Source of the DNA: Stercorarius parasiticus
Taxonomy: Eukaryota; Chordata; Aves; Charadriiformes; Stercorariidae
Assembly (NCBI GenBank): GCA_013396915.1
Contig: VWZL01000187.1
Location: 682,603-746,602 of the forward strand
DNA: 64,000 bases
Direction of reading: 5' to 3'
A model generated the notes under the pieces. It had not been told where the DNA came from. It did no database searches and worked only from the letters and a program-made list of their open reading frames with translations. Every line of letters starts with the position of its first letter. Position 1 is the stretch's first letter. Below, in pieces: positions 25,901 through 39,409 of the stretch. The translations under genes and the position numbers were made by a program.

Positions 25901-28032
25901 AATATGAAGGTAAACAATTACGAAAAAGGAAGAACTTAAGGTTTGTTGTGATGGATAATAGCAGTAAATTTGCTCATTTGTCTATTTGTGAAAACGCTTA
26001 ATGAAGGCACACCTAAAACAGGCCAAATAAAACCTCTGTGTTTGATACGTTTTTTGATATATCTGTGAGAGATGCACATAATCAAGGGCAGAGTCTTACA
26101 AAGCAGCTCTGCTGCTACCTACTTGCAAGAAGCTAGAAGGAAATCTCAAAACTCTCCCTGTAAGAACAGCATCTATATCTCTGTATGTATTCTGAGGATT
26201 GTTATTATGTAGTATTAGATAACAAGATGCTATGACTCCCCAGTTCTAAATGGAAGAAGAAAGGAAGCAATTACCTACTAGCTTTAATATTGCATGTTAC
26301 GGAATGAAAATTATATATTGTATTTTAAAAATAGACCATGAAGTTCACAAGCACTGTCAAAGGAATTCAAAAGTTCAGAAAGGTTTTTAGCATATTTATA
26401 AGTAGCAACTGACATTCTTTTAGAAATACAAAGATGGTTGCATATATTAGGTTTTTAATAGGGCAACAGCTTTGTGATCCGTGTCATTACGTGCTTTGGA
26501 ATGCCACATCCAATATCTGGCACTCTGATTCTTCAAAGACAAAATACATTTGTATGTCCTCTCTACTGGAATGCATACTGATTTTTTGTTCTTTGAGAGA
26601 AAGTTAAAAAAGCTTATTGATAATGCTGAGCTAATTTAAAGACTGGAATGAAATAGTTGGACAATACTCTCTTAAGGTACATACAATACAGAGGGGGCCA
26701 CATTTGGGAAAAAAAGACCATGTATTCAATTGCTTTCATTTTGTTGGCTACTTTGCAGCAGTAATTATTTTACCCGTTAATTTCAGTATTTGTTTTAGAA
26801 AATTAAATTGGAAATATCTATGAGGAATACAGTCTCTTCGAAGTCATAGCGTTTGCATTTAATTCCCTTTCTCCATCACCTCCTTCCTCTTCTCCCCCAA
26901 ATTTGTCTCTCAGTAAGCTAAAAAAAGCCCACACAATACTTCAGATTTTCAACAGTTTAGTCTCAAGACTCCACAGAATATTCACTCCCCGTATGTTCAC
27001 ATACCATCAAAACATGAACTATTTCTCAAAACTCTGTAAAACTCCTGGTTAAAACTCCTAATAAAGAGAGATCAAAGCTTCGAATTTGTGCTACATTACA
27101 GGAATACAGAAAAAATGGATCAAGAACAAAGTGTGTGTCCTATGCTGCCTCACAGCAAGGAATTACTTGCATGAAAATGCACAAACAGGTGTCCTGACTT
27201 CGTGGTTCTGAAGGCTAAGCAAAAAGGTAGCAGAACTCTAAGATACAGGCAATCTGAAATTAAAATTAGAGAAACAGTGGAAAATAGTTTAAATTACATT
27301 TAAAACTACTACTAAGTATATTTCTTTATTTTTCAATAATTCTGTCTTACATTTCACCCCACCGAGGTTTCATTTGTGTCAATGCAAGTACCTTTGCAAA
27401 AAGAATTCTATTTACTTTCTTCCAAATATGTAAATATACAAATACTGTACATCATGCATACACTCAAACTATGTTAAAAAAATTTACACATTTTGGTGCT
27501 TATATCATGGAGCTTACAGTTATTTCTTCCTAGAGAAGGCAGTTTGATTTAAAGGATTTTTACTCACTAACATTTTTCATACTTAAGTAGTGCAAATCTG
27601 AATTACAAAATTTTATAATCACCAAGAATATACGAGGCCTTAGGGTCAACTACTAAATAACGTATCTCAATTTTTACATCAACATACATATGCAAAAGAT
27701 TGACAATGCTAAGAGCAAATAAACACAGATGTCTCTTGAAAGATTCATTTTACTAGGCTTCCAGTACCTATTATGACTGGGTAACTATGTCTGAATAACC
27801 TCAGGGGACACAAATTGTCTACTGAAGCCCAAAGAATATGCTGAAAATTTTCACCAATTATGAATTCTTATGGTCTATGTGTCCACTGCAAAGAGCTGCC
27901 AGTGCTACCTGTTTCTATAAATTAGGTCCCCCAATGCCAGAAAGACACTCCAAATCAGTGGAGAGAGGTGCAAATCATGGTTTTTAATACTCCTGCACTT
28001 CAGTGACCAGCGAGGATTTTTACTGCAGGTAG
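19964..28032. other. Intronic DNA with simple repeats, no gene seen
   Basis: Strongly AT-rich. It holds an imperfect tandem duplication at 20968-20996 (a TTTTAAGTTAAGAA unit), an A-run near 21210-21224, an A/C-rich low-complexity tract at about 22602-22638 and a TA/TG dinucleotide repeat at 24929-24955. No coding exon, RNA gene or further LINE was recognised. Confidence 0.55.
24929..24963. repeat. TA/TG microsatellite
   Basis: ACATATATA runs into about ten TG units ending at 24955, followed by AACACACAAA. The TG tract and the short CACA stretch after it are complementary, so a small fold-back is possible. It is probably length-polymorphic. Confidence 0.85.
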
Positions 28033-28369
28033 AGATGGCTGAGGGGGGACCTTATCAATGCTTATAAATACTTAAAGAGTGGGTGTCAGGAGGATGGGGC
28101 TAGGCTCTTTTCACTGGTGCCCAGTGACAGGACAAGAGGTAATGGGCACACACTTGAGCATAGGAAGTTCCACCTAAACATGAGGAGGAACTTCTATACC
28201 CTGAGGGCGGCAGAGCACTGGAACAGGCTGCCCAGAGAGGTGGTGGAGTCTCCGCTCTGGAGACATTCAAAACCCACCTGGACGCGTTCCTGTGCAATCT
28301 GCTCTAAGATGACCCTGCTCTGGGTTGGACTAGATGATCTCCAGAGGTCCCTTACAACCCTATGATTCC
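28033..28369 (+). mobile_element. CR1 LINE fragment, sense on plus strand
   Basis: The only plus-oriented CR1 in the window, opposite to FBXW7. It encodes the degraded C-terminal end of LINE ORF2: DRTRGNG at the start of the open part, then [14 protein letters not shown] one-base loss in the following TCTCCGCTCTGGAG stretch, relative to the usual CR1 form, shifts the frame. The 3' end reads through GGTTGGACTAGATGATCTCC to CCCTATGATTC, a short remnant of the CR1 tail repeat. The copy is 5'-truncated and inactive. Confidence 0.93.
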
Positions 28370-31300
28370 CTCTGTATCAGGAAAAGAAAAAGAGAGAAGT
28401 CAGGGTGGGAGGTGATGCAATGGGGGGGGGGGCGGCGAAGGTTTCCACACCCACCTCTCCTCACTGACATGTTTTCAGGAATGAATTAATTCTCTGAGGG
28501 TGTCTCAAAGCTTTTACTTTCTCCACGTACCAGAAAAAAATAGGTCACTTCTGATACAAGCTCTACCCAAATCGAGAAAAGTAAGGCTGGACCTGCTAGA
28601 CACAGCCATAAACAGACAAATATGCAGTATTTCTGGACATTTAAAACGTTCACTTGTGTGCTCAAATTAAAATGGGCCAGCACTTCAGAACAGGAAACTA
28701 TTTCCTCTTGACCCTTTCAGAAGTTTGGATGCCTTCCCAGAAATCTCAAGACCGGCGCAGGGCTTAGGACTGTGCCTGCAAGACAGCTGCATCTGGATAC
28801 AACCCTTCATGGGAATGCATAGGACAAACCATGGAAGACAGGTTGAACAGATGTAATAAACTGAGGTGCTGCCAGGTCCCAAAAGCGATTCATGTTAGTC
28901 AGATGCTCCAAAGAAATTTCACTCAGCAAGGCAGCGCAATAGGCAGGCCATTTGAAAAGCTAACTTTAGTTATGCCAACAGATCTCACAGAAACCCACGA
29001 TCGCTCACACAGCTTGGTACCAGGCGCCTCTTCTTCTTCTTCTTCTGGGAGAGAATTGCTACAACTCACTGAATTTTTCCCCCATGATGACCAGCTTTTA
29101 ACGCAACAAGAAAACAGAAGCAGGGAAGAAACTAGAAGAAATTTACAATAAAATAGTTTGACAATTAAATGTAATAATTCCAACAAAATTATAACAAACT
29201 TTGTTTACCCATAAGGGGGGAGAGGTGACTTAAAAAACATCAACAAACCAAGCCTAAAATGAATCTACTTTTGCAATTTTAATCCACATAATATTACATG
29301 CAAACTGGCACCAACCAAAATAGCTGCTCTTATTATTCTAAACCATTTTCTTTCTAAAGTGAAGAAATACTGCTATGGACATATGTCCTTAATAAAGCTG
29401 GAAATTAATTTCAGCCCTCACATTAATTGCAATTAGTGTCAAATTTTTATAGTGCAAATTGACCTCAACACATAATGATATTTCAAACATGACAAGAAAA
29501 CTAACAATTTCCATCAGAAGCAATTTTATACCGCTAGATAAATCTCAGTCAGAAATAGCACAGACACCACAGATCCTGCCATAGGCTAAAGGGCTGATGC
29601 AGCCTTGCTTTCTTTAATTTGTATGATTAGTTTTTTGCCATGTGCAGTGTCTGTCAGATAATCTTACTTATTTCTTGCATCAGTGTAAATGAGAACTGCA
29701 AATAAGCGTCAGGCTCACATGTCTAATACTTGAAACAAACAGAAGAATAGTATTGTTTAAAATAAACACATTCCTCCCAAAAAAGAAAGATGCACAAGCA
29801 TCTATTCCGGGTGCCATTCAAGAGAAGAGAATTGGTACCAACTGTGAGAGTTTATTATCTGCCTGGAGATAATAAAGTGAGGGTAAGAAGTAGAAATTGA
29901 TTGACATGTAATATTTTAATAATTTATTATACTTAAACCTAAATGCATATATTTTAAAAATTAATTAATAGATGCTGTAAGCAGCTGTATTTTTATATTT
30001 CTTCAACCTGATGGCTTATCTGGTTCAATTAGGAAGTATTAGACTAGCCAGCTACAGATAATTCCTTGTTTCATTAAAGGAGATGAGTGGGCAGGAAGGG
30101 CTTCCCAGAACCGCATGCAGCATAAGTGGAGAGGCAAAAGACAGGAACACTGTGGGTGTAAAAAGGCAGGAAAGAAAAGAGAGATGCTTTAGAAAAGCTA
30201 TGTGGACAGAATAGGCACTAGACAGTAGAGGACTTATTTGATAGCTAGACAGGATTTGGAGAAGGGAGGCAAAAGAAAGGAAATCTGAGAGACCACGAAG
30301 AAACTCATGGTAAGAATTCAGTCTGAAATTTCACTGACAACAAACCACAGGAGAAATGCAAGATGGAATGTAGTAGTGCTCCAAATATGTTAAAATTGCA
30401 AACATTCTTGCCAGCTGCTGCTGTTATCATGAGAAGTAATCTTGTGTTAGGGTTTATTAATAGCAACATGCTTTGGAAGAGACTGCCATTTGTACTTGCA
30501 GAACACTATCATGCAGATTGACTTAAGAGCAACAAAATCTTAACTGTTTAAGTATAGCAGTACGTCTACCTAAACACAGGGTAAGTAGGAAAAAAAAAGG
30601 CACTAAAAACATATCAAAAATATCTTTCTAGCACCTCCTCTGCTGTTCTTTTTCAGTTTTCAGGAAGTAAAATTCTATTGGGAGAGTACCCTTAGAAAGA
30701 GAGCAGTATAGTGTCACCTACAGACTCCTGGCCTATGAGCCAAGGAACAATTTTCTGTTTTCTAGCAGCTAACAACACATCCTTTTTCTGTTCCCATTTT
30801 GTCTTTTATCTCTAGAAGCAGTAAGCTCTCTGCGCAGGGACAATTTTGCATACAGCATTTAGGACAACGCTGTACGTATAATATGAATAGTTACATTTGT
30901 AAATAAAAGTATGCTTTTTAAACCCATGTCTGTATATATAAATGGGGGCATCTAAATCATGAGGAAAGCCCGCACATGATACCATGTAAGAGCAGTATGC
31001 TGCAACCAGTTACCTTCATTACACAATAGCTACACTATAAGCCGAAATATATGCTGACTACAGAAACTGAAGTCTAATGCAATTTTAGAAATTCCGCAGG
31101 AAGGTACAGATACTAAAATACCTGGACTAATGTATTTACAGATTCCTAAAATAAGTCTTTTACCTACCCGAGTCTCCTACGTACAAGTTGCCTCTTTTTT
31201 GCAATTTAGAAATAAAATTCTGTCTACTACCTTGCATATGCAAAACAATGCAGCATATACAAGCTTAATAAACTATCTGAAATAATGAACCATCTGAAAA

Positions 31301-34300
31301 AAGAGAGAAGAGAAAGAAGCATATTTTACTAATTACAACACAAAACATTTTCTGTCTTTGCCACATTATTATAGTATTCCCTGTAAAACAAAAACATTTC
31401 CCTAGCTCACCAAGTTTAGTACCATTTACCAAGCATTTAGCAAGTGTTATGAATTTCTTTGATACTAAGTATAAAATAAGTTGGGTTAAGGAAGTATTGC
31501 TAAACTCAGATAATTCATAAGAGAAGAACATATACAGAAGAATATATTTAGATTTTAGTATCATTTATGCATTTTAACTCCTCCTTCTCTCTTTCCGTTT
31601 TCAATCGTTTAGGACCAGCGGATCTTTGGTGGCCTTGCAATATATTAGAATATGATCGACAAAACAAATGAAAAACACTGCACACACAAATCTTACAATG
31701 TTTTGCCTACTACTTCAAAATGTTACGGTAGTAGCAAAGTTAATAAAAACAGATTTACTGTATCACCTTCTTGCACAGGATCAACATTTTCATATGACAT
31801 ACATAACCAGCACTTCTCTTTCACAAACATGTATATTTGCAGCATAGTAAAAATGTAGTACAGTTTGCAATTATGATCTAAATTTTTAAGAAAAAAACAT
31901 TACCCTACTTCATGGATTGTATATTTTACTATTAAAATAATGTCCTTTGAGAGGTGAGTAACCAGGGAAGTTTTTCTGAAATGTGATCAAACTGCACATG
32001 ACTACACAAATGATCTGCAATCATCTTGATCCTCTTACTAAGAAACCTTGCAACCACATCGATTACTCAAAAAAATATTTTAAGGAACACAACAAATCAA
32101 AAGAAAAGACTTCCTTAACTATAAATAAATAAATAAAAGGAAAAGTCATGTCAACTCCAGTGATGTTTTGTTGCCTTTTCAAAACAACTGAGTAACACTA
32201 TAAAATACCTGAACAGAATTTAGAAAGATACTGCTGTTGTCCCTATGCAAAACTATATTTTCAAACAATTTTTATCATGAAATGAAGATAAGCATACCAG
32301 GAGCTGGAAAGAGGGCAAAGGAAGAGAGGAAAAAGAGGTCCGTTTTTAACAGAGGATGAATATGAACGAGAAGTGTAGGGAGAAAGCAGAATTAGCAGGC
32401 CAAAACTAGGTGAAGGGCAAGTGAGATAGAGCAGAGCAGAGCCTCAGAGTTGCAAGAAAAAAACTCAAGCTGAGCAGTAAAACTAGGAATGAGATGGGAT
32501 CTTCGCTCTGAGGAGTGGAACTATTTAAAATGGCAAACCCATCATTCCCTGACTGTAAAGGGTTCAGCACATAAGGAACGACAATCAATCGGTTGTGATA
32601 AGTGGCAGCGATCCAAGAGCAAGATGCTCATGCTACAGCCCTGCTTATGATGACTGACTTCTTACGCTTATGACTTCTCTGTGTCTCATTCTAGTTCAGT
32701 TCAACTTCTACTTAAAATCCGGAGAATGTCAGAACAAAGATTGCCAATTAAAATTAGTTTGTCCTCTTTGTGTTTCTGTATTAAGAGACAGTCGTGACAT
32801 GGCAGAACATTTTTTCCTCACAAAGGATCCTTTCCGCATACCTGAAAAAGCTCTGTTCAGGAAATTAAAATGGCTTCATTTGTTGTAGAAGGACAAAAAG
32901 TGTTTACTTAGTGATACAAGGGACTGCAAAAAGAGAAAAAGGAGATTCACAGTTAAGGCAGCTAGGTTTCAAAGCAATAAATGATGTATTTAATTACACA
33001 TTTCATGAGTTCCCCTCCAGCATGATCAATCAGCAAAGAGGCAGCTGGGTCAGTTTATGGCATCACTGCCGACTCCCATTCCCTCTTTTCTTCTGCTGGA
33101 TGCTATAACCTCCACAGCTTGACACGATAAAACAGACAGACTTTAGGCAGGTAAAGAGCTTTCACAAAGTAAATCCAGCATGTTTGAATAGCTCAACATG
33201 AATAACAATAAAGGTTTCTAAAGACATCTAAACAACTGGGCACAAAGGAGTAAAATTGCCCAGGCAGCTTTCCTTCTGACACCTCCTGAAGGGAAGTGAC
33301 TGACTGCGGAATTGTCCTAACATGCTTTTAGCATCTGCACCCACGCATCCGTCTGTAACAGACAGCACTGCTCGTTGCACGGAAATGGAAGTTTTAAATG
33401 CATCAAAACCACAAAGAAAAACATTTTAGCTAGCGTTAAATATAAATGAGTTTCCGATTGCTGCTTTAATCTTGGCCAGGAATAGGTAGAACAATTTAAA
33501 TATAAAAGTGTTTCTCAAAGACTCAGTATGGTGACAGGGGATCACCGAATATTCTGAAAAAGCGGTCTCTGGGAGTGCTATGACATGGTGGAAGTTTGGA
33601 GAAAAAAAAAACAGCCACCAACCCACCCCGTCACCTTCCCAAAACCCCAAGTGCCAGAGGTTGTCCAAGTATTTTTGAGCCAGTACAGCAGGTTGTGCTA
33701 GATATGCACAGTTCAGCTAGCAATTTTCTTTTTCCCAGGGGATGCAGGGAACAGCTGTTTGAACAGCAAACTAAGTGCTCCCTCCTACAAATGGCTATCT
33801 TAAGCCCAGAGCGTCTGTAACACCCCACAGAAGGGGAGGGGTAGATGGAAGCATACTTCTGCCTGCATCTAGTTCTACAGAGCTATACACACTGACTATA
33901 TCTGACTGCACCCATGCTTTTGAGACCATGGGGCTCTTCAGCTGAGTCAGGTTGAACCACCCCACCTTGAGTTGACCACATAATTGAGGATCTGTCCGCT
34001 TCTTTTTCCACTTCCTATTTTATTCCCTCTGAAGTACAGTACAGGGTCAACTGGTTTGCAAGCAAAATGAAAGAGATAATTGCAGAAAGAAGGGAAAAAA
34101 GAAGGGTGAAGAAGATATTTCTTAGACTGCCTCTGCTCCACATTGAGAAAATAAGTAACATATTGCTTTTCTTCAAGGCTGTCACCTCACACAGGAAGAG
34201 GTTTTATTCCCCTTGCGAGAGGAGATGAAAGGCATGGGAGAAGCAGATTCAGAGTGGAGATACTGCATATACTTAAAAAAGGAGAGGAAATAGTCCATTA

Positions 34301-37300
34301 TTCAAGATTATTTATCTTCTAAAAGGAGTTAGCCTCTAGGTAAGAGTGTTACACAAGACTTAGTCTTGCTCATTTCTGTAACTTTTCAGTATTCCTTTCT
34401 TTCCACTCAAAACCATCTGCCTTTTCAGTTAACTTCCTTCTGCCGGACCTCTGAAGTACTTCCATTTCATTCCAAAGATCTTCCAAAACTGAAACTCCCA
34501 AAATAATAAAAGCAAGAAAATAAACACTATAAATTATAAATTTAACAATGAAAACTAAAACCTCTATAAGGCTGGCTTCACTGTGAATATTTGGATATCC
34601 AGAGCAATAGACACACTCCATTATGAGAAACAAACATAGGGGATAAGAACAAACTTCCTTTCCTGTAGATATCAACTGATCAGTCCATGATCTGTACTTC
34701 CATTCAGGTGACAAATTCTAACACAAACAAGGGAATTTGAAGTTAAGGCTAAACCGGTTTTGAAAGAAAGTTATTTCTGACAGCCTCTCAAAAGAGGCTT
34801 TTTACCACCAGCGGCCATAATGCAAATTCCCTGCCACAAAGCCCAGAACCAAAAGGTCTCTTGTAGAAGACGCAGGCACGTGGGAGTGCTCTGATTTGTC
34901 CAGTGACAGACTCTTAAGACTCCTTTAAGTTTTAAATTAAAAAATTATACACATATACATGTATATATGCACGCACACACATGCACATTTTCACACTTCT
35001 TTTCTTTATGCTCTTCTGACAGTCTCTTCTTACCAAATAGTAAGAAATTCCGAGGGAAAAAGAGATGGGTTTTTTTTCCACTTTATGCTTAAGGGGAAAA
35101 TAGTTTAGCTCTTTTTCATATTACTCAGGACCTGATCCAAAGTCAGCTGAAATACAGAGAAGTATAAGATAGGAGGATACACCATTTCAGAGAAAGCTAA
35201 ATATTTTTTTGTCCATTAAGTAACTTCTTACTGTCATTCATGAAATAATGTGCTATACTCAAGCAAGAAATACGATCTGTTGCAGAAAAATTCAGGACTA
35301 CATTTCCCTGAAAAACTGAATGGATGGACTACTTGGTTAAACTGCTGGCACAAGCATTTACATAGATTTGACTGACAATGAAAAGGGTGTTTTGGTTGTT
35401 TTAACACAGAAATGAAGCGATAAAGAAACAAGTCCAAATAAGTGAAGTTTTTCAAGCATAAGACACATTAGTATTTCAAACAAATTATTAGCATACCAGC
35501 CAACCAGAGGAAGGAAAAGGAACTGGAGTCTCATTACAAGTGCTCTACTGTAGTAGCAAATGAACCCATACCATATGTAATGAGTAAGACCAGTGGATGC
35601 TCTTGTATACAAAAAACACAGGCTGGTATATAAACCAATTCCTAAATGCTTTATCCTGTGTTCACCTAACACAGGAAGCGTTTCATTGATGAACTAAGTT
35701 GATGAATTGCCAAAATCTGGTCAGATACATTTTAAGGGTGAAACACACACATACAGTGAAACTATTCTCATAAAACTGTGCGGTATAACAGAATCTTTGG
35801 TGTTTCTGAGAGTATCGGCACTGAAAATAGATACCCTTGTAACCTTGACTTTTCTAGCTTGGAATAGCACAGGTTGCACACTGAAACCCCTGCTTTATAT
35901 ACTTTAAGCCACTTGAAATGAAGGAATGCTGCCAGCGAACAAGTCACTTTCACAAATTCTCCAGCTTATTAGCACTTCTTAAAAACATATATTCCATGTG
36001 ATGAAATTATTATACAGCAACCTGCAAGGCAACAAGTACTGGAATTTTCAGAAAAAACATGGAAAACTAAAGAGGGAAGAAATCTATTTTTAAAGTAGAG
36101 CTTTTGAGATAGTCAAGAACTGTAATGGTTCAGAAGGAAAAACACTTCTACTGTTAGTGTTTTAAGAACAGTCTAAGGGAAAAATCATATAGTTAATTAA
36201 GAGACCAATTTTTTGTCAACTGAAAGTATTTACCACGGCAAGCAAAATACAGCACTTGATTTTGGAACATATGTGACATACGTGACTATCTCATAAGTAT
36301 GTTCAATGATCAGCTGCAGTTACATCGCACTGAAGAGCTAAACGATATCTGATACCTGAAGTGTGTACAAGTTGAAAGTTATTCATTGCTTCTTGACATT
36401 ATACTGCAAAATCTACTTCAATGCCTACAAAAGGATGTGTTAATGGCTAAAGAGGACCACGGCTGTGTCTACGTTTGACAATACTTCATCAATGTTTCAG
36501 TGACAACTTTGAGGAAATACATATGTTTATTGTGTCAGTACAGTACTTTTACAGCTATGCACTGAAGTTATTCTCAAGCACTACACAAAGAATGCTAAGT
36601 AATGCCATTTTTAACTGGATTCAGATTAGTAATATTGCAGACAAGTGTTTTAACTACATGAGCAAACTGACAAAATGCATAAGGGCAAACTGTTAAGTCC
36701 TGTGACCATTTATAGTGCACTTCTTGATAGAAGCCCAATATAACTAATGCAGAAGCTATGAATTGTCAGCTCTCATAACGGAAGTATTTTTACTCCCAAG
36801 GATCATAGTACACATTTTAAAGATGTTTTGCTTGGTTTAATGTACAATTAAGGAGAGGAATAAATGAGTTCAAACAAGGAGAAGGTCGATAATCTTTAAG
36901 TCAGGTCAGTGTTTGAATGCCCCAATCATACACTTGCCTGAGAAAAGTTGGCATTGACGTATTACCAACTCAATAAGCTAGAAGCAAACTGTAGCTCATG
37001 TTCTAAAGCACACTAAGTTTAGGTCTGAACATCAAATTTTAAAAAAATAAATCTGCGAGTTGCGTATTGTTGAAGACTTTGTGTCAGTACTCATATTTGA
37101 AATAAAAATACTTTTTTGGTTCTTACTATGTTTACTAAAATGATAAATCTACATAACAAGTATTGATTCTCTCACCTGGTGATATGCAAAATTAGGCAGT
37201 TGTTGGTTTGGTTGGTTTTTTTTTTTAATATGCAGAAATGAAAATGCAGATGTATGCAACCTACGCGTGTTAGCATGGAAGGAACCCAATATGGTAATCG

Positions 37301-39256
37301 TTATGAGTTACACGCAGGCTTTGAGTGCTGCAAGGCATGAGACTAAAGGCGGAGCTCTCATCTTTTCCACTATCAGCTGCCATCATACTGAGAATTATTA
37401 GCTTCAGAAGACAAGATAAACTTAAATAGATTGATGATATCTTAGCTGGTAAAACATACATTTACAGCATTTCTTAATTTCCACCTTAGCCCTAATGATA
37501 AAAGAAAAGTCGATGCTGAACAGCTTTTTAAACCCTCCTAGACCTAAACCTCTGAGTCATTAAACTGACTGCTTGAACATGGTGTAGGACAGGACAACCG
37601 AGACACACTGCGGTCGTTTTGGAACCATGCAGAACCTTCAGAGAACTGCTTTAGAAATTATTTTTTTTTCATATTCATGGTAAGTTAATGTGTGACCACA
37701 CTTCTCATTACACAAAATACACACATAAATCATCAGCATTAAAGTTCCAAGAGTATAATGTATTAATATAGCCACAAAAATACTTGTGAAATATATCTAC
37801 TAAACTTATCTTCTATGCTGTATATTATGCTTAATCCAAGACAAAGGAACTAAAACTATCCAGACACATTCCAAACGCTTGTTTTCAAGCAAACAGTTTT
37901 CAAATCATAGAAAAAAATTGAAAGCATATCTATTTAAAAGTAGTGGGTTACTTTATCCCTTTCCATCTTATGAAATGTTCCTATTCAGTGTTCACTTATG
38001 TATAATATCTAATTTCAGAAAAAAATACTTTTTTGAAATGCACGATCCAATATTAAACAGTCACATATATATACACATGCTAGTTTTTGCATTGCTGCAG
38101 GTTGATAGCATGTTGCTAGGTTTCAACACATGCTGTATACCTTGTACATATACGAAATACTCTGAGACATTCAAAGCAGCAAAGTAATCAAGCTTTCAAG
38201 GGTGATCTTGTCAAATTTAAATTTCATCTGTGATTTCACTAAGTTTACTAAAAAGGAGTATGTTGACATTCAAGGAAAGCCAGCATATTCACAAAAGCTG
38301 AGCTAGATTTTACAACTTGTATCAATAAATGGAAATAGTATTTATTCAGTACCAATAGAAAACTCAAAGTACTGTTGGGAAAATTCATTATGAAGAGCAA
38401 ATTTATTTATAATTTTACTGAAAAAATGTACCAAAGCACAATAAAGAAGAAAAATTAATTTTACTTTAAATATGAGCTCAGCAGTATGCAAACTGAGTAA
38501 TGAAATCATGATGTAAGTTGATTTGAAAATATTCACTTTTTATTGAAAATTGCATATTACAAAGAGAACAAAACTTAAAAGACTTTTTTTTTTTTCCTTG
38601 CTCATAAATGTGCTTTACAAGCCTCTTTATTCATATAGTTCCTGAAGCTGTAGTATAAGACCCGTGATAGTTTGTCAGGCTAGGATTGTCTATATATAAA
38701 CTATATCGCAACCTCCACGTAGTAACGTGCTATTTTTATTTTCTGTAACAGCAAAAATGTTATCTCCATTACTGAGTTACAAAAGTATTAAAATAATATT
38801 TTAAGAATCCTTACTAAAAATGTTAAAATATTAATTAGTTTAACATCCCTAAATTCTCTACTTTAGTATCCAGCAAGTTGCATGTGCCAATATGATTCAG
38901 AACCGCATTCAATGAATTTAACTCCAAACTATCTACATCACCTAAAAGAGTGAATAAAAGCAAAATACACATTTATGAATGCACCTATTTTGTATAGCAT
39001 TTGTTTTCATTTACTTGGTTTACAACTATAAAAGAATCTCTGGCATGTCCCTTTAAATGAGTAATAGCCAAGACAATATGCACAGATTTTAATTAAATTA
39101 AAGCACAAGAGTTATTGAAATAAATGGCCCGAGGGCTCCTCTATGGCACCCTGACTGAACAGATAATACAGATATAAGTATTTCCTCATGGAATGAATGC
39201 ACCACGACAAAGCACAGAGCTACAAGCCAAGTGATCAAAATTCAGGTTTTCAAGAC
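28370..39256. other. Intronic DNA downstream of the gamma exon, no gene seen
   Basis: Low-complexity items only: a G11 run at 28422-28432, a TCT repeat at 29029-29046, an AAAT repeat at about 32121-32137, a mixed CA/TA tract at about 34951-34986, a GGTT-then-T tract at about 37200-37229 and a T-run near 38582-38595. I searched by eye for the 83-bp shared FBXW7 exon that should follow the gamma exon and did not find it. Confidence 0.55.
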
Positions 39257-39262
39257 ACTTAC
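39257..39262 (-). promoter_or_regulatory. FBXW7: Splice donor of the FBXW7 gamma exon
   Basis: The minus strand reads CGG then GTAAGT, matching the consensus 5' splice site at all six intronic positions. It cuts exactly after a complete Arg codon (phase 0), as required for joining to a shared exon that starts with a Met codon. Confidence 0.93.
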
Positions 39263-39409
39263 CCGCCTACGGCAGAAGGGCAGCCCCTGTGCAATGATGC
39301 TGATGCTAAATATCTTCATCACGGTTTGGTGCGGTAGAGGTTCTTTGGCACTTTTAAGATCAACAGGAACCAAGCCATGGTTGATGGCTGTTTTCCCAGG
39401 TTTGGACAT
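39263..39409 (-). CDS. FBXW7: FBXW7 gamma-isoform first coding exon (partial CDS)
   Basis: Encodes the 49-residue N-terminus specific to FBXW7 isoform gamma. FBXW7 is the substrate receptor of an SCF ubiquitin ligase that binds phosphodegrons in cyclin E, MYC, NOTCH and JUN; the gamma form is reported as nucleolar. The peptide begins MSKPGK, contains NHGLVPVDLKSAKEPLPHQ and ends with QGLPFCRRR, which I recognise as the vertebrate gamma N-terminus with a few substitutions near residues 7-9. The start is fixed: an in-frame TGA lies seven codons upstream, and the ATG has A at -3. The exon is exactly 49 codons and ends at a perfect GTAAGT donor. No domain is encoded here; the F-box and WD40 repeats lie in shared exons outside the window. 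The antisense strand is also open by chance. Confidence 0.96.

Noticed and set aside
28117..28365. 82-codon plus-strand frame
   Set aside because: It is the frameshifted tail of CR1 ORF2, already described as part of the mobile element, not a host gene.
28831..29151. 106-codon plus-strand frame with a Ser run
   Set aside because: The Ser run comes from a TCT microsatellite, and the rest shows no family resemblance.
34370..34714. 114-codon minus-strand frame with a hydrophobic centre
   Set aside because: Considered as a beta-type membrane N-terminus, but the sequence does not resemble FBXW7 beta and there is no convincing donor in phase.
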